DNA of 64,000 nucleotides from CAVSJA01 sp963728145 (GTDB lineage: Bacteria; Bacteroidota; Bacteroidia; Chitinophagales; Chitinophagaceae), in the NCBI GenBank assembly GCA_963728145.1, contig CAVSJA010000002.1:186001-250000 (forward strand). Direction: 5' to 3'. Each line of letters begins with the position of its first letter. Position 1 is the first letter of the stretch. The notes beneath the pieces were generated by a model. It ran no database searches. It worked only from the letters and a program-made list of their open reading frames with translations, and was not told where the DNA came from. A program made the translations under genes and the position numbers. This document shows, piece after piece, positions 34,513-42,600 of the stretch.

Positions 34513-35001
34513 CTAAACCTTACGCCTGATGATCCGGTAATAAATGTAGATCGCAATCGACACCAATAGAGAAATGATCCCAAGGGAAAGATATCCTGAA
34601 GACATTTTGACGTATTCGTTCAGCATATGAATATAAACGAGAGAAATTCCAATCGCTGCCATTACGAGGAACCATTTCAAGTAGCCGTACTTGATCATGT
34701 TTTTATCTTCCCGGAACAATTCCACCAATGTTGGCTCTGAAATACCTTTATCAATTGCTTTCTCTTTCAATTTTCCTTCGACCCGGATCCTGAAAATTGT
34801 TACCAGGGCATTGATCACTAAGAAGATCAATAATACCGGTATACCAAATTCAAATACTTTGTCCGGAATAGCCTTGTTCTCGCGCGGAACAATTTGGTAA
34901 TAAGGCTGTTTCGTTGTTTCGTTGATGTATACTAATGTATCCTGTGCAATTACAAACTGAACGACTAATCCAAGCATGACGCTGATAAGGACCTTCTTCA
35001 T
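34513..35001 (-). CDS. DUF6249-like inner-membrane protein
   Basis: 162 residues from ATG 35001; a start upstream would read through repeats. The signal peptide MKKVLISVMLGLVVQFVIAQ is followed by a short periplasmic part (DTLVYINETTKQPYYQIVPREN), a helix (FEFGIPVLLIFLVINALVTIFRI), a charged loop KAIDKGISEPTLVELFRED and two more helices. This layout is typical of DUF6249 membrane proteins that flank sigma factor genes in Bacteroidota. It is divergent from an ECF sigma factor, which suggests envelope-stress regulation. Confidence 0.65.
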   Translation of the reverse strand: MKKVLISVMLGLVVQFVIAQDTLVYINETTKQPYYQIVPRENKAIPDKVFEFGIPVLLIFLVINALVTIFRIRVEGKLKEKAIDKGISEPTLVELFREDKNMIKYGYLKWFLVMAAIGISLVYIHMLNEYVKMSSGYLSLGIISLLVSIAIYIYYRIIRRKV

Positions 35002-35062
35002 AATAATCGATTTATATTGCATTTGACAGGCTTGTGTCATAAAGGTTGCAGTTTTTCGAAGA

Positions 35063-35176
35063 AATAGGCAATAGGCAATAGGCAACAAGCAATTGGCAAT
35101 TTGCAATAAGCAAATTGTACCTTGATCCACAAATTTGCCAATTGCCCATTGCCCATTGCCTATTGCTTATTGCTCA
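35063..35176. repeat. CAATAGG inverted repeat between divergent genes
   Basis: The arm 35064-35115 (AATAGGCAATAGGCAATAGG, then CAAGCAATTGGCAATTTGC) faces 35131-35176 (AAATTTGCCAATTGCCC, ATTGCCCATTGCCTATTGC). It sits upstream of both the DUF6249-like and the sigma gene. Confidence 0.92.
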
Positions 35177-35212
35177 CTGCAACTTTTTCGGACTTCGCCC
35201 GTCCAATCGCAT

Positions 35213-35809
35213 ATGCATACAATGGTTACAGCCGATCCGGTTGCTGATGAAGTGCTGGTTAAAGCTGTGCTGGCCGGCAGGGAAGAGGCATTTAAGACCC
35301 TGATCAGGCAATATGAAAGGCTGGTGCTGCAGATCGTATTCAGGATGATCAGGCGACAGGCCGACCGCGAAGATCTTTGCCAGGATATATTTCTGAAAGT
35401 GTATGATAAGTTGAGCACATTCCGGTTCGGTTCCAAATTATCTACCTGGATTGGAAGCATTGCATACAACGCCTGCGTAAATTATTTGAGAAAGAATAGA
35501 ATTAGTCTTGTAGGGCATGAAAGGAGAGATGACGAAACACAGGATTTTGCCATGAAAATTTTTGATCGTTTTGAAACCAGTCATCAGCCAGACGAAATGT
35601 TCATCACAAAAGAAAGTAAGCATATGCTTTGGAAACTTGTTGAGGAGCTAAGTCCAATGCAACAAACTGTTATAGGGCTATTTCACCAGCAGGAAATGAA
35701 AATGGAAGAGATTTCGGAATTGATGAATATTCCAATGGGTTCGGTAAAAAGTCATTTGCATAGAGCAAGACAGGCGCTCAAAACAAGAATACTTGAATTA
35801 AATAAATAG
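35213..35809 (+). CDS. ECF-family RNA polymerase sigma factor
   Basis: 198 residues from ATG 35213 (a second ATG lies 9 nt downstream). Region 2 is FKTLIRQYERLVLQIVFRMIRRQADREDLCQDIFLKVYDKLSTFRFGSKLSTWIGSIAYNACVNYLRK, with the DREDLCQD -10-recognition block. Region 4 is LSPMQQTVIGLFHQQEMKMEEISELMNIPMGSVKSHLHRARQALK. It directs polymerase to a stress regulon. An adjacent one-helix gene is the likely anti-sigma factor, with only 1 nt between them. Confidence 0.92.
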   Translation: MHTMVTADPVADEVLVKAVLAGREEAFKTLIRQYERLVLQIVFRMIRRQADREDLCQDIFLKVYDKLSTFRFGSKLSTWIGSIAYNACVNYLRKNRISLVGHERRDDETQDFAMKIFDRFETSHQPDEMFITKESKHMLWKLVEELSPMQQTVIGLFHQQEMKMEEISELMNIPMGSVKSHLHRARQALKTRILELNK

Positions 35810-35810
35810 A

Positions 35811-36245
35811 ATGTATACCGACGAACAAATTGAAAGCTGGCTTGATGGAAATTTTGAAGGCAATAAGGATGCCATTGAAAAGTATTTGAAAGAAACAGAG
35901 GAAGGAAGGACAAGATTGGCAATGACCAAATCCTTTTATCAGGCACTTAAAGAACAGCCGATGCCTGAGCTATCATTTTCCCTGAGTGATGCGGTTGTAA
36001 TGCAACTCGAAAAGCAAGTCACGGAAAAACCAAAAAAAGAACTTCAATTTGTTCCAATTATACTTTTAATAATAGCCGGAATTGGGATAACTGCATTCCT
36101 GTTTATTAAAAAATTCACATTTGAAAATGCCTTCAATACGCTAACCGGTGGTTTGACTGGATTGCTGGTGTTGTTATTTATCGCAATGAATCTTATAGAC
36201 TGGAGTCAGCAGCGAAAGAGATACCGGAGGTTGCTTATGCCGTGA
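35811..36245 (+). CDS. probable anti-sigma factor, membrane-anchored
   Basis: 144 residues. The cytoplasmic N-terminal half is short and acidic (MYTDEQIESWLDGNFEGNKDAIEKYL). Then come a helix LQFVPIILLIIAGIGITAFLFI and a second hydrophobic segment LTGGLTGLLVLLFIAMNLI. The start 1 nt after the sigma stop implies translational coupling. No zinc-binding HxxxCxxC motif is present, so the family is inferred from position and layout only. Confidence 0.6.
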   Translation: MYTDEQIESWLDGNFEGNKDAIEKYLKETEEGRTRLAMTKSFYQALKEQPMPELSFSLSDAVVMQLEKQVTEKPKKELQFVPIILLIIAGIGITAFLFIKKFTFENAFNTLTGGLTGLLVLLFIAMNLIDWSQQRKRYRRLLMP

Positions 36246-36250
36246 GTCCA

Positions 36251-36370
36251 TAGGTTGACGGGGTTGATAGGGTTGACAGGGTTGACAGGGTTGATAAAGT
36301 TGACAGGGTTGACAAGGGTCAGCGCATTGAAGACTTGTAAACCTTATCAACCCTGTCAACCCCGTCAACC
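36251..36370. repeat. GTTGACAGG inverted repeat
   Basis: Seven GTTGACGGG/GTTGATAGG/GTTGACAGG units (36253-36317) face ACCTTATCAACCCTGTC and AACCCCGTCAACC (36341-36370). It lies between the convergent anti-sigma and zinc-peptidase genes. Confidence 0.92.
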
Positions 36371-36378
36371 AAAAAACC

Positions 36379-37227
36379 TTATTTCAGCGACGCATCATTA
36401 AAGGTATCTCCCTGTCGCATATCTCCCGTTTCAAATCCTTTCTTGAACCAATAAACTCTTTGTGCGGATGTTCCGTGAGTGAAGGATTCCGGCACGATAT
36501 ATCCTTGCGATTGTTTTTGAATATTATCATCACCGATCGCCTGGGCGGCATTCAATGCTTCTTCAATATCTCCTGATTCCAAAATATTTTTCATTCTTTG
36601 TGCATGGTGTGCCCAGGCACCGGCATAAAAATCCGCCTGTAATTCCAACATTACAGAATAACGATTGTATTCCTCTTCACTAACGCGCTGGCGCATGGCG
36701 GCAACTTTCTGACTGGTGCCGAGGAGGGTTTGAATATGATGTCCCACCTCATGCGCAACGACATATGCCAATGCAAAATCACCGGACGCTCGAAAACGAT
36801 TTTGCAATTCTTCATAAAAAGAAAGGTCGATATACAGTCGTTGGTCGGCCGGACAATAAAACGGTCCGGATGCCGCACTTGCGCCTCCGCAACCGGATTG
36901 AACCGAACCCCTGAACATAACCAAAGTCGGCTCGGCATAATTACTTCCATTTTGCTGGAAGAGCTCATTCCAAACATCTTCAGTATCCGCCAACACAACT
37001 TTTACAAATTTTGCTCTTTCATCGTCGGCAGCCTGCTGCTCTGGACTCAGCGTTTGTTGCTGTCCGGAGATATCAGGCAATTGTGAGCCATCACCTCCTC
37101 CACCAAGGAACATATTTAATAGAAGAATGATTACACCAAGGATTCCTCCACCTGCAACCATTCCGCCTGTGGAAAGACCCCTGCGGTCATCGACATTGGA
37201 ACTTTCCCTTCTGCCTACCCAACGCAT
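36379..37227 (-). CDS. ypfJ: neutral zinc metallopeptidase (YpfJ type)
   Basis: 282 residues. The N-terminal RWVGRRESSNVDDRRGLSTGG is followed by one membrane helix (GMVAGGGILGVIILLLNMFLGGGG) and an extracytoplasmic domain. The catalytic zinc motif is ALAYVVAHEVGHHIQ (HExxH with Glu). SVMLELQADFYAGAWAHH contributes the third ligand, and GSCQSGCGGASAASGPFYCPADQ-like cysteines (here SGCGG...YCP) are conserved in the family. The substrate is unknown. It is divergent from a small membrane protein across the hairpin element. Confidence 0.88.
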   Translation of the reverse strand: MRWVGRRESSNVDDRRGLSTGGMVAGGGILGVIILLLNMFLGGGGDGSQLPDISGQQQTLSPEQQAADDERAKFVKVVLADTEDVWNELFQQNGSNYAEPTLVMFRGSVQSGCGGASAASGPFYCPADQRLYIDLSFYEELQNRFRASGDFALAYVVAHEVGHHIQTLLGTSQKVAAMRQRVSEEEYNRYSVMLELQADFYAGAWAHHAQRMKNILESGDIEEALNAAQAIGDDNIQKQSQGYIVPESFTHGTSAQRVYWFKKGFETGDMRQGDTFNDASLK

Positions 37228-37682
37228 ATAATAAGAATTAAGAATGAATGAAATAGACCATTGTGCCCATGACTTGGGAAAACGGCCATAAAATTAGTAT
37301 AAAAACTTTGCCACCGTTTCTGGGTAATTGCAAAAGAATCGTAGGGAACAGCAGAACAAGGAATTGCGCGATGAGGCTCGAAATTTCAATTCAACAGAAG
37401 AACAGACGAACAAGGAATGATCAATTTCCATCGGAGGGTTGTCTACTGAATGAAACGGAAGACAAAACGAGTTCTAAAAATATTGGCGAAACGTCCGATG
37501 GAAATTGGAAATTCCTTGTTCGTCTGTTCTTCTGTTGAATTGGATTTTCGAGACTTGGAGCCTCATCGCGCTATTTCTTGTGTCAACCCTCCCGAAGCTT
37601 CGGGACAACCTAATCAACCTCCCGAGAGCTATCGGGATCAACCCTGCCCCCACCACGGCACACGAATTGAGCGAACAACAGT
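37228..37682. other. 455-nt gene-free gap with hairpin element copy A
   Basis: No credible gene. It holds the large hairpin at 37366-37571, a CCCGAAGCTTCGGG palindrome (37591-37604), a one-mismatch copy of CCCGATAGCTATCGGG (37621-37636) and scattered TGTCAACC words (37580-37645). A reading frame beginning at 37450 inside the loop is not conserved in the second copy and is not a gene. Confidence 0.85.
37366..37571. repeat. large GAACAGAA hairpin element, copy A
   Basis: The inner stem pairs 37392-37435 with 37494-37537 (44-nt arms, two mismatches near the GAATGATC/GGAAATTCC part). The loop is 58 nt. Outer arms GCGCGATGAGGCTCGA (37366) and GAGCCTCATCGCGC (37558-37571) add more pairing. Copy B lies at 63549-63694; a 33-nt block of the loop is identical in both. 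Confidence 0.95.
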
Positions 37683-38129
37683 ATGCTGTTGGATTCGAGA
37701 AAAGGAAAAGGGGCTAAAAAATATGTGGAGCGGAAATTGCTTCGCAGGTTGCGATTATTTTTCCTGATCTTTTTTCTTTTGGGGATAGCGATCGTCTATG
37801 AGATCAATTGGAAAAATATTCCCTGGTCTATTTGTGTTGGAGCAATGTTGATCGGTCTAATGATCGGCGCAGCATTTGTTCGAAGAAAAAAGATCTTTTG
37901 GGAGGAGGAAACATCCACGGTGATTGCGAAGATGGACAAGGTCGGAATTTATGTGTTGGTTATTTATATCTTATTTATTGTCGTAAGACACTATTTCCTG
38001 CATCAATGGTTCAAGGGAAATGAATTGACTGCATTCAGTCTTTCACTCACAGCCGGCGCAATGATTGGACGATTATTAAGTATTCGTTCTGAGATCAGGC
38101 AGATATTGAAGGAGAGAGATCTTATTTGA
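37683..38129 (+). CDS. small membrane protein, unknown
   Basis: 148 residues with four predicted helices (RLFFLIFFLLGIAIVYEI, WSICVGAMLIGLMIGAAFV, KVGIYVLVIYILFIVV, LTAFSLSLTAGAMIGRLL). A basic N-terminus (RKGKGAKKYVERKLLRRLR) and a polar linker RRKKIFWEEETSTVIAKMD follow. No family is recognised; the pattern slightly resembles CcdC-like small membrane proteins. It stands between two hairpin repeats. Confidence 0.5.
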   Translation: MLLDSRKGKGAKKYVERKLLRRLRLFFLIFFLLGIAIVYEINWKNIPWSICVGAMLIGLMIGAAFVRRKKIFWEEETSTVIAKMDKVGIYVLVIYILFIVVRHYFLHQWFKGNELTAFSLSLTAGAMIGRLLSIRSEIRQILKERDLI

Positions 38130-38130
38130 A

Positions 38131-38216
38131 AGGGTTGACGGGGTTGATAGGTTGACAGGGTTAACAACGAGCGCTTCTTTGTCAACCCTGTCAACCTTAT
38201 CAACCTTGTCAACCTA
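38131..38216. repeat. GTTGACGGG/GTTGACAGG inverted repeat
   Basis: Three to four units (38133-38165) face GTCAACCCTGTCAACC, TATCAACCTTGTCAACC (38181-38214). It separates convergent genes and is the shortest loop of the family (about 13 nt). Confidence 0.9.
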
Positions 38217-38222
38217 TGGTCT

Positions 38223-40565
38223 TTAATCTTCAACAACAGTACTGCTCCTGGTATTGCCTTTCTGAGAGAACTTGTATTGATTCTTTGGATTGGTGATATA
38301 CTTCTTCTTATATCGGTCGTGAACTTCAGTGGGTTGCTTTTTACCGTTTACGATGAGCTTATCTTCATCTAATTCAAATGAGAAATTGTCACTATTGTCA
38401 AGGAGTTTTTCTTCCTTTAGATCAGAAATGATCGGTTCGAGAGAACTCATTAGTCTCTCCTGTCTCAATAATCTTTCCTGGTTGCGCAAAAGGTTTTTTG
38501 TGTTCTGGTCATTGATACGCATTTCCCGCAGCTTGGAATTCTTTTCATTCAGGAGTTTTTGCTGATCTATTCTTCTTTCCTGCAGCCTGTTCATTTGTTC
38601 CGTTCTGTTCAACTCGTTTCTTTTCATCTTGTCCAGATATAACTTCCTGTTTTGATCATCGATAGTCTTCATCTTTCTTAAATCATCGGTCCGGCCCTTT
38701 TGAAGCTTTTGATTCATTTCCAGGCGGCGCTTATAGTTTTGCGTCTGAAGAGAGTTTAGCTTTTCGAGTTGAACGCGCTGATCTTTTTCAATTGTTTTTG
38801 ATTTTTCTTCGTGAAGCTTACGCATTTCCTTGTCGAGTTGTTTAGTCTTTTCTACTTGCTCTTTCTGACGTTTTTCGATAACCTTCTGTTTCTCGTCGCG
38901 GAGCTCAATCATTTCCTTGTCAATTTGTTTGATCTTTTCTATTTGCTCTTTCTGGTCTTTTTGACTGACCTTCTGTTTCTCTTCGCGGAGCTCAATCATT
39001 TCCTTGTCAATTTGTTTAATCTTTTCTAATTGCTCTTTCTGGTCTTTTTGACTGACTTCCTGCATTTCTTCGCGGAGCTCGATCATTTCCTTGTCAATTT
39101 GTTTAATTTTTTCTAATTGCTCCTGTTGGCTTTTTTCCTGTACTCTCCTTTTTTCATCGATTGCTCTTGCTTGCTCGCGTATCCTGGCTCTTGAGACTTC
39201 TGCTCTTTCCCTGGATTCCCTTATCCTGAGATCATGCATGTATTCAATTTCATCAATGATGTCTTTGTGAGAATCAATTTGGTCAGCAGGAATCTTTTTT
39301 CCATCGACATAAAACGCAGTCAGCTTATCATTTTGTTTTTCGAGGCGATATGCTTTCCCATCCTTTTTCGCATCAATGGATAAGGTTTTAGTCTTTCCGT
39401 CATCATTCAGGGTTGAATTGAAAGTGGTGAAATCTTTCGAAGGAACCGTATCAGTCGGCTTTTTGGTTTGGTCGGTCCTTGTTTCAGATTTACGTACCTG
39501 TTGTGCAGGCAATTCTTTGAAGGAGACCGTGGCCAGCAGGCTTGCGGTGACAATGGTGAGGATGAAAATACTTTTTTCCATGGCGTTTAATTTTTTGTTT
39601 TCATTGTAAACAATGCGCTTCACCCGGTTCAATAAATGGTTTTTTGTTCCGGCGAACGCGATCCGCGCATTCATATTATTATAATTGTATTCCTGGAATG
39701 CTACCAGGGCGTGAATGAATTCGTTCTTATTTTCTACTTCACCTATTGCTATATCATCACAACAGTTTTCCCTTTCTTCTCTGATCAATTCTGAGATCCA
39801 TAACAAGGCAGGATTGAAGAAGAACAGCGTTTCGGCAAGACTTTGAATGAGGTTGATGAGATAATCTTTCCTGCGAATATGAGCAAGCTCATGCAATAGT
39901 ACAGCCTCGACTTGTTCCGGCGGTAGTTGAGAAAGCAGACCAAGGGGAACAAGGATAACAGGTTTAAAGTAGCCGATAACAACCGGTATTTTTATCAATT
40001 CAGATTGCAGCAGCAGAACTTCCTTTGAAATCATCAATCTTTGTCTCAACTCCACAATTCGGTTATTCCAAAAATTATCTGCTGGATGAGTTTTTCTGTG
40101 CCTGATCTTTTGAATGTATCCAAACCCAGAAAGTATTTTGACCATTTTCACAATGAACACAAATAACCAGATTGCTACGATCAGTGGCGCTTGTGCGTTG
40201 CAATAATTTACCAGGCGCGTTGTGAATTTTTGAGTGAAAGTCTTTTCCTGTTTTGTGTCGTCGAGTAAAGTTGTTGAAATGGAAGAATCATCAATAAGGT
40301 TTATGCGCTGGCTGGTTGTTGCTTTTGCATTTTTGGTTCGGTCGAGTTGCCAGATGAATGTACAAACAGTGCAAAGCAGGAATAAGAAGAAAATGCCAGT
40401 AAAAAGATTATTCCGTATGATTGCCTTCGATTTTTTTGTGGCAAGAATGACCAATGCGGCAACTATTGCGAGTGCCAGTCCCTGCCATAGGGAATGAAGC
40501 AAGGTCCAGCTCAAGGCCTTGGTTATTTCATTCGACCATACTCCTTCTATGAAAAGAAGTTTCAT
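38223..40565 (-). CDS. BlaR1-like M56 peptidase with 29-residue repeats
   Basis: 780 residues. The N-terminal part (1-300) has membrane helices and the M56 zinc motif VLLHELAHIRRKDYLINL (HExxH) near residue 225-230. A C-terminal part after VTASLLATVSFKELPAQQ is a periplasm-side charged region. It includes four tandem 29-residue units (about residues 480-595) beginning EQLEKIKQIDKEMIELREE, EQIEKIKQIDKEMIELRDE and EQVEKTKQLDKEMRKLHEE, all helical. The usual penicillin-binding sensor domain is absent; this coiled coil replaces it. It pairs with the BlaI gene just upstream. The trigger is unknown. Confidence 0.85.
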   Translation of the reverse strand: MKLLFIEGVWSNEITKALSWTLLHSLWQGLALAIVAALVILATKKSKAIIRNNLFTGIFFLFLLCTVCTFIWQLDRTKNAKATTSQRINLIDDSSISTTLLDDTKQEKTFTQKFTTRLVNYCNAQAPLIVAIWLFVFIVKMVKILSGFGYIQKIRHRKTHPADNFWNNRIVELRQRLMISKEVLLLQSELIKIPVVIGYFKPVILVPLGLLSQLPPEQVEAVLLHELAHIRRKDYLINLIQSLAETLFFFNPALLWISELIREERENCCDDIAIGEVENKNEFIHALVAFQEYNYNNMNARIAFAGTKNHLLNRVKRIVYNENKKLNAMEKSIFILTIVTASLLATVSFKELPAQQVRKSETRTDQTKKPTDTVPSKDFTTFNSTLNDDGKTKTLSIDAKKDGKAYRLEKQNDKLTAFYVDGKKIPADQIDSHKDIIDEIEYMHDLRIRESRERAEVSRARIREQARAIDEKRRVQEKSQQEQLEKIKQIDKEMIELREEMQEVSQKDQKEQLEKIKQIDKEMIELREEKQKVSQKDQKEQIEKIKQIDKEMIELRDEKQKVIEKRQKEQVEKTKQLDKEMRKLHEEKSKTIEKDQRVQLEKLNSLQTQNYKRRLEMNQKLQKGRTDDLRKMKTIDDQNRKLYLDKMKRNELNRTEQMNRLQERRIDQQKLLNEKNSKLREMRINDQNTKNLLRNQERLLRQERLMSSLEPIISDLKEEKLLDNSDNFSFELDEDKLIVNGKKQPTEVHDRYKKKYITNPKNQYKFSQKGNTRSSTVVED

Positions 40566-40583
40566 ACAATTAGTTTGTGAGTT

Positions 40584-40991
40584 TTATTTTTTCTTTTCCA
40601 GTTTGTTCAGCAGTTCACGTATCGCATCCAATTCTTCTTTTGAAGCTTTCTTATTACCAAGCAATTGCAGCATCAGGTTGCTTGCGGATCCGTTGAACAT
40701 GGAATCCACAAAGCGATCGAGCAAAAAACTCTTGGTGCGCTGTTCTTCCATGGCCGGACTGTACACATGCTTCATGCTGCTTTCATCCCGGTTCAATAAT
40801 TTCTTTTCAAACATGATCTGCATCAGCTTGAGGGTCGACGTGTATTGAACGCTGCGCTTCTGTTCATTGAGTTTATCATTTACAAATCGCACCGTAGAAG
40901 GACCATATTGCCATAGCACCTGGAGTATCTCCAATTCCGATTTTGTCGGGTCTGGAACGGAAGAAATCTTTGATTTCTTTTTTGCTGTCAT
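40584..40991 (-). CDS. BlaI/MecI-family transcriptional repressor
   Basis: 135 residues. Winged-helix domain with LEILQVLWQYGPSTVRFVNDKLNEQKRSVQYTSTLKLMQIMFEKKLL, as in BlaI/MecI. The C-terminal dimer half follows (SFLLDRFVDSMFNGSASNLML). Such repressors are cleaved when their M56 partner is activated. That partner is encoded 18 nt downstream. A TTCGTACGAA palindrome lies in its promoter and may be its operator. Confidence 0.9.
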   Translation of the reverse strand: MTAKKKSKISSVPDPTKSELEILQVLWQYGPSTVRFVNDKLNEQKRSVQYTSTLKLMQIMFEKKLLNRDESSMKHVYSPAMEEQRTKSFLLDRFVDSMFNGSASNLMLQLLGNKKASKEELDAIRELLNKLEKKK

Positions 40992-40995
40992 GACC

Positions 40996-41003
40996 CCAAG
41001 GTA
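40996..41003 (-). promoter_or_regulatory. -7-like element abutting blaI start
   Basis: Minus-strand TACCTTGG differs from TAnnTTTG at one base and lies 4 nt before the ATG at 40991, as in gmk and rnpA. Confidence 0.35.
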
Positions 41004-41011
41004 GGAAATTT

Positions 41012-41021
41012 TTCGTACGAA
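41012..41021. promoter_or_regulatory. candidate BlaI operator
   Basis: TTCGTACGAA is a perfect palindrome with ATTT/AAAT partly extending it, located between the -7 element and the expected -33 of the blaI-M56 operon. Autorepression is typical of BlaI-family operons. Confidence 0.4.
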
Positions 41022-41072
41022 TGAAATTCCGGGGTTAATTTTTGCAAAATTTTGGGTTAGCGGGGATGACAG

Positions 41073-41254
41073 CTTACAACCTCAAGCTCGTCATCCCCGC
41101 GGTGCAATCTCAGAGACTTCTGAAATGAGGTAACCAAGCGGGGATCCCCTGCCAACTAATTTCCTAACAAATAGTAGGGGGTTCCCGCTTGGTTGCCTTT
41201 TGTCGTGAGTTTCCTTAAATCATACCGCGGGAATGACGAGCTTGAGGTTGTAAG
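41073..41254. repeat. long REP-like inverted repeat, copy 1
   Basis: The left arm (41073-41158) runs CTTACAACCTCAAGCTCGTC then CCCCGCGGT ... CAAGCGGGGATCCCC. The right arm (41174-41254) mirrors it as GGGGGTTCCCGCTTGG ... ACCGCGGGAATGACGAGCTTG. It is a cousin of the repeat at 49488-49774. GTTGATAGG words follow (41262-41285). Confidence 0.9.
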
Positions 41255-41282
41255 GGCACCAACCCTGTCAACCCTATCAACC

Positions 41283-42368
41283 TCACCTAACGGAGCTTAT
41301 CTCAATTATCTGGTCTCTACCTCCATTACTCGTTCCTACATAAACTTTTCCATCCGGGGAAACACAGAGATCGCGCAAGCGGCCCCATTTGCCATCGAAC
41401 CAGGTTTGGGTGCCTGTGATTGTTTTTCCATCCGCGCTCAATTTGAGTTGTCGAATGCTGGCATCTTTTAGCGTGAGCATTATTAGTGAATTCTTCCAAT
41501 CGGGGATGAGATTGTGATTATAATAGTCAAGTCCGCATACTGCAATTGTACCGCCGCCGCTGCTCCAGATTGGCTCCTTAACTTTTTGCGTATTACAAAA
41601 AGACCGACTGCTGCCATCACAAGGGCCCATTACTTCAGGCCACCCATAGTTTCTTGCTTTTTCAATAATATTTACTTCGTCCTCATGAGTTGGGCCATGT
41701 TCGGAACTGTACATTATTCCATTTACAACAACCAATCCTTGTGCATTGCGATGTCCATAAGACCAGACAGGATTATTGGGAAATGGATTATCAGTGGGGA
41801 TTGTTCCATCCAAATTCAGCCTTAGTACTTTTCCGTTCAGTGTATTTGTTTTTTGCGGCAGGCTTTGATTGGCTGCATCACCAGTGGTGAGGTATAGTTT
41901 TGGATTGGCTTCTTCACTTATCCAGATCCTCGAACCATTGTGAATGCCGGCAGCCTGGATCCCTTTCAACAAGATCCTTGGTTCAGTTAGCGTATTGCCT
42001 AAATGGGTAAATCGTACCAGCTTCTCCCTATAGTCTCCACTTTCGCGATAATTGTACACTACATAAATAAAACCATTCTTATCAAAATCCGGGTCGAGCG
42101 CCATGCCAAGCAATCCGCCTTCACCTCTTGAATCGACATCACTAATGGTGTAGCTGAATAATGTATTTCCATTTGCAGGGTCAATCGAACTTACACGTCC
42201 GTCTCTTTCAGTCATCCATATATGATTATCCTTACCCCAAATAATTTCCCAGGGATGATCGAGCCCGGTTTTTACAATACGAATACCAGGTTGAGTGGGT
42301 TTATTTTTTTTGTCTCCGCAGGTGATCAATGCGAAACTGAACATTACTGCGATAAAGATCGGGTTCAT
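41283..42368 (-). CDS. PQQ-type sugar dehydrogenase lipoprotein (GSDH family)
   Basis: 361 residues. The lipobox is in MFSFALITCGDKKN. The rest is the six-bladed propeller of the glucose/sorbosone dehydrogenase family: RIVKTGLDHPWEIIWGKDNHIWMTERDGRV, EGGLLGMALDPDFDKNGFIYVVYNY, AAGIHNGSRIWI, YSSEHGPTHEDEVNIIEKARNYGWPEV and HNLIPDWKNSLIMLTLKDASI. It probably oxidises aldoses or acts as a lectin-like domain in the outer envelope. Repeats of the GTTGATAGG family reach its 3' end. Confidence 0.85.
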   Translation of the reverse strand: MNPIFIAVMFSFALITCGDKKNKPTQPGIRIVKTGLDHPWEIIWGKDNHIWMTERDGRVSSIDPANGNTLFSYTISDVDSRGEGGLLGMALDPDFDKNGFIYVVYNYRESGDYREKLVRFTHLGNTLTEPRILLKGIQAAGIHNGSRIWISEEANPKLYLTTGDAANQSLPQKTNTLNGKVLRLNLDGTIPTDNPFPNNPVWSYGHRNAQGLVVVNGIMYSSEHGPTHEDEVNIIEKARNYGWPEVMGPCDGSSRSFCNTQKVKEPIWSSGGGTIAVCGLDYYNHNLIPDWKNSLIMLTLKDASIRQLKLSADGKTITGTQTWFDGKWGRLRDLCVSPDGKVYVGTSNGGRDQIIEISSVR

Positions 42369-42439
42369 GCAATTTAATTGTGAATATAAATTTACCTACT
42401 GTTGATAGTTATATCGGGGACTTATGATGAAATGCAGGA

Positions 42440-42600
42440 TTCCCTTGATGAAGTTCCGAACCCTAAAAAGGATTGCTAGAAGTTTAAAGGGAACTTACAG
42501 GGTTCGGAACTCTACTTCAGGGACTCCCTAATAGGGTTTGGAACCCTATAGCTTCCGAGTTCTTTGTGAGTTGCATCTTTAGGGTTCGGAACCTCTCTTT
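42440..42600. repeat. GGGTTCGGAAC-family repeat
   Basis: Copies of AGGGTTCGGAAC in both directions: TTCCGAACCCT (42457), AGGGTTCGGAAC (42500), AGGGTTTGGAACCCT (42533) and AGGGTTCGGAACC (42581). The last two are inside the 3' end of the downstream gene. Another such word lies at 19205. Confidence 0.85.

Noticed and set aside
34999..35130. Extended N-terminus for the DUF6249-like gene
   Set aside because: It too is encoded by CAATAGG words. The start at 35001 gives a clean signal peptide.
37450..37540. Small protein MKRKTKRVLK... in the hairpin loop
   Set aside because: The second copy has a one-base indel that changes the frame, so it is not kept as protein.
38880..39140. CRISPR-like 87-bp repeats
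   Set aside because: They are in frame and encode 29-residue helical units of the M56 protein.
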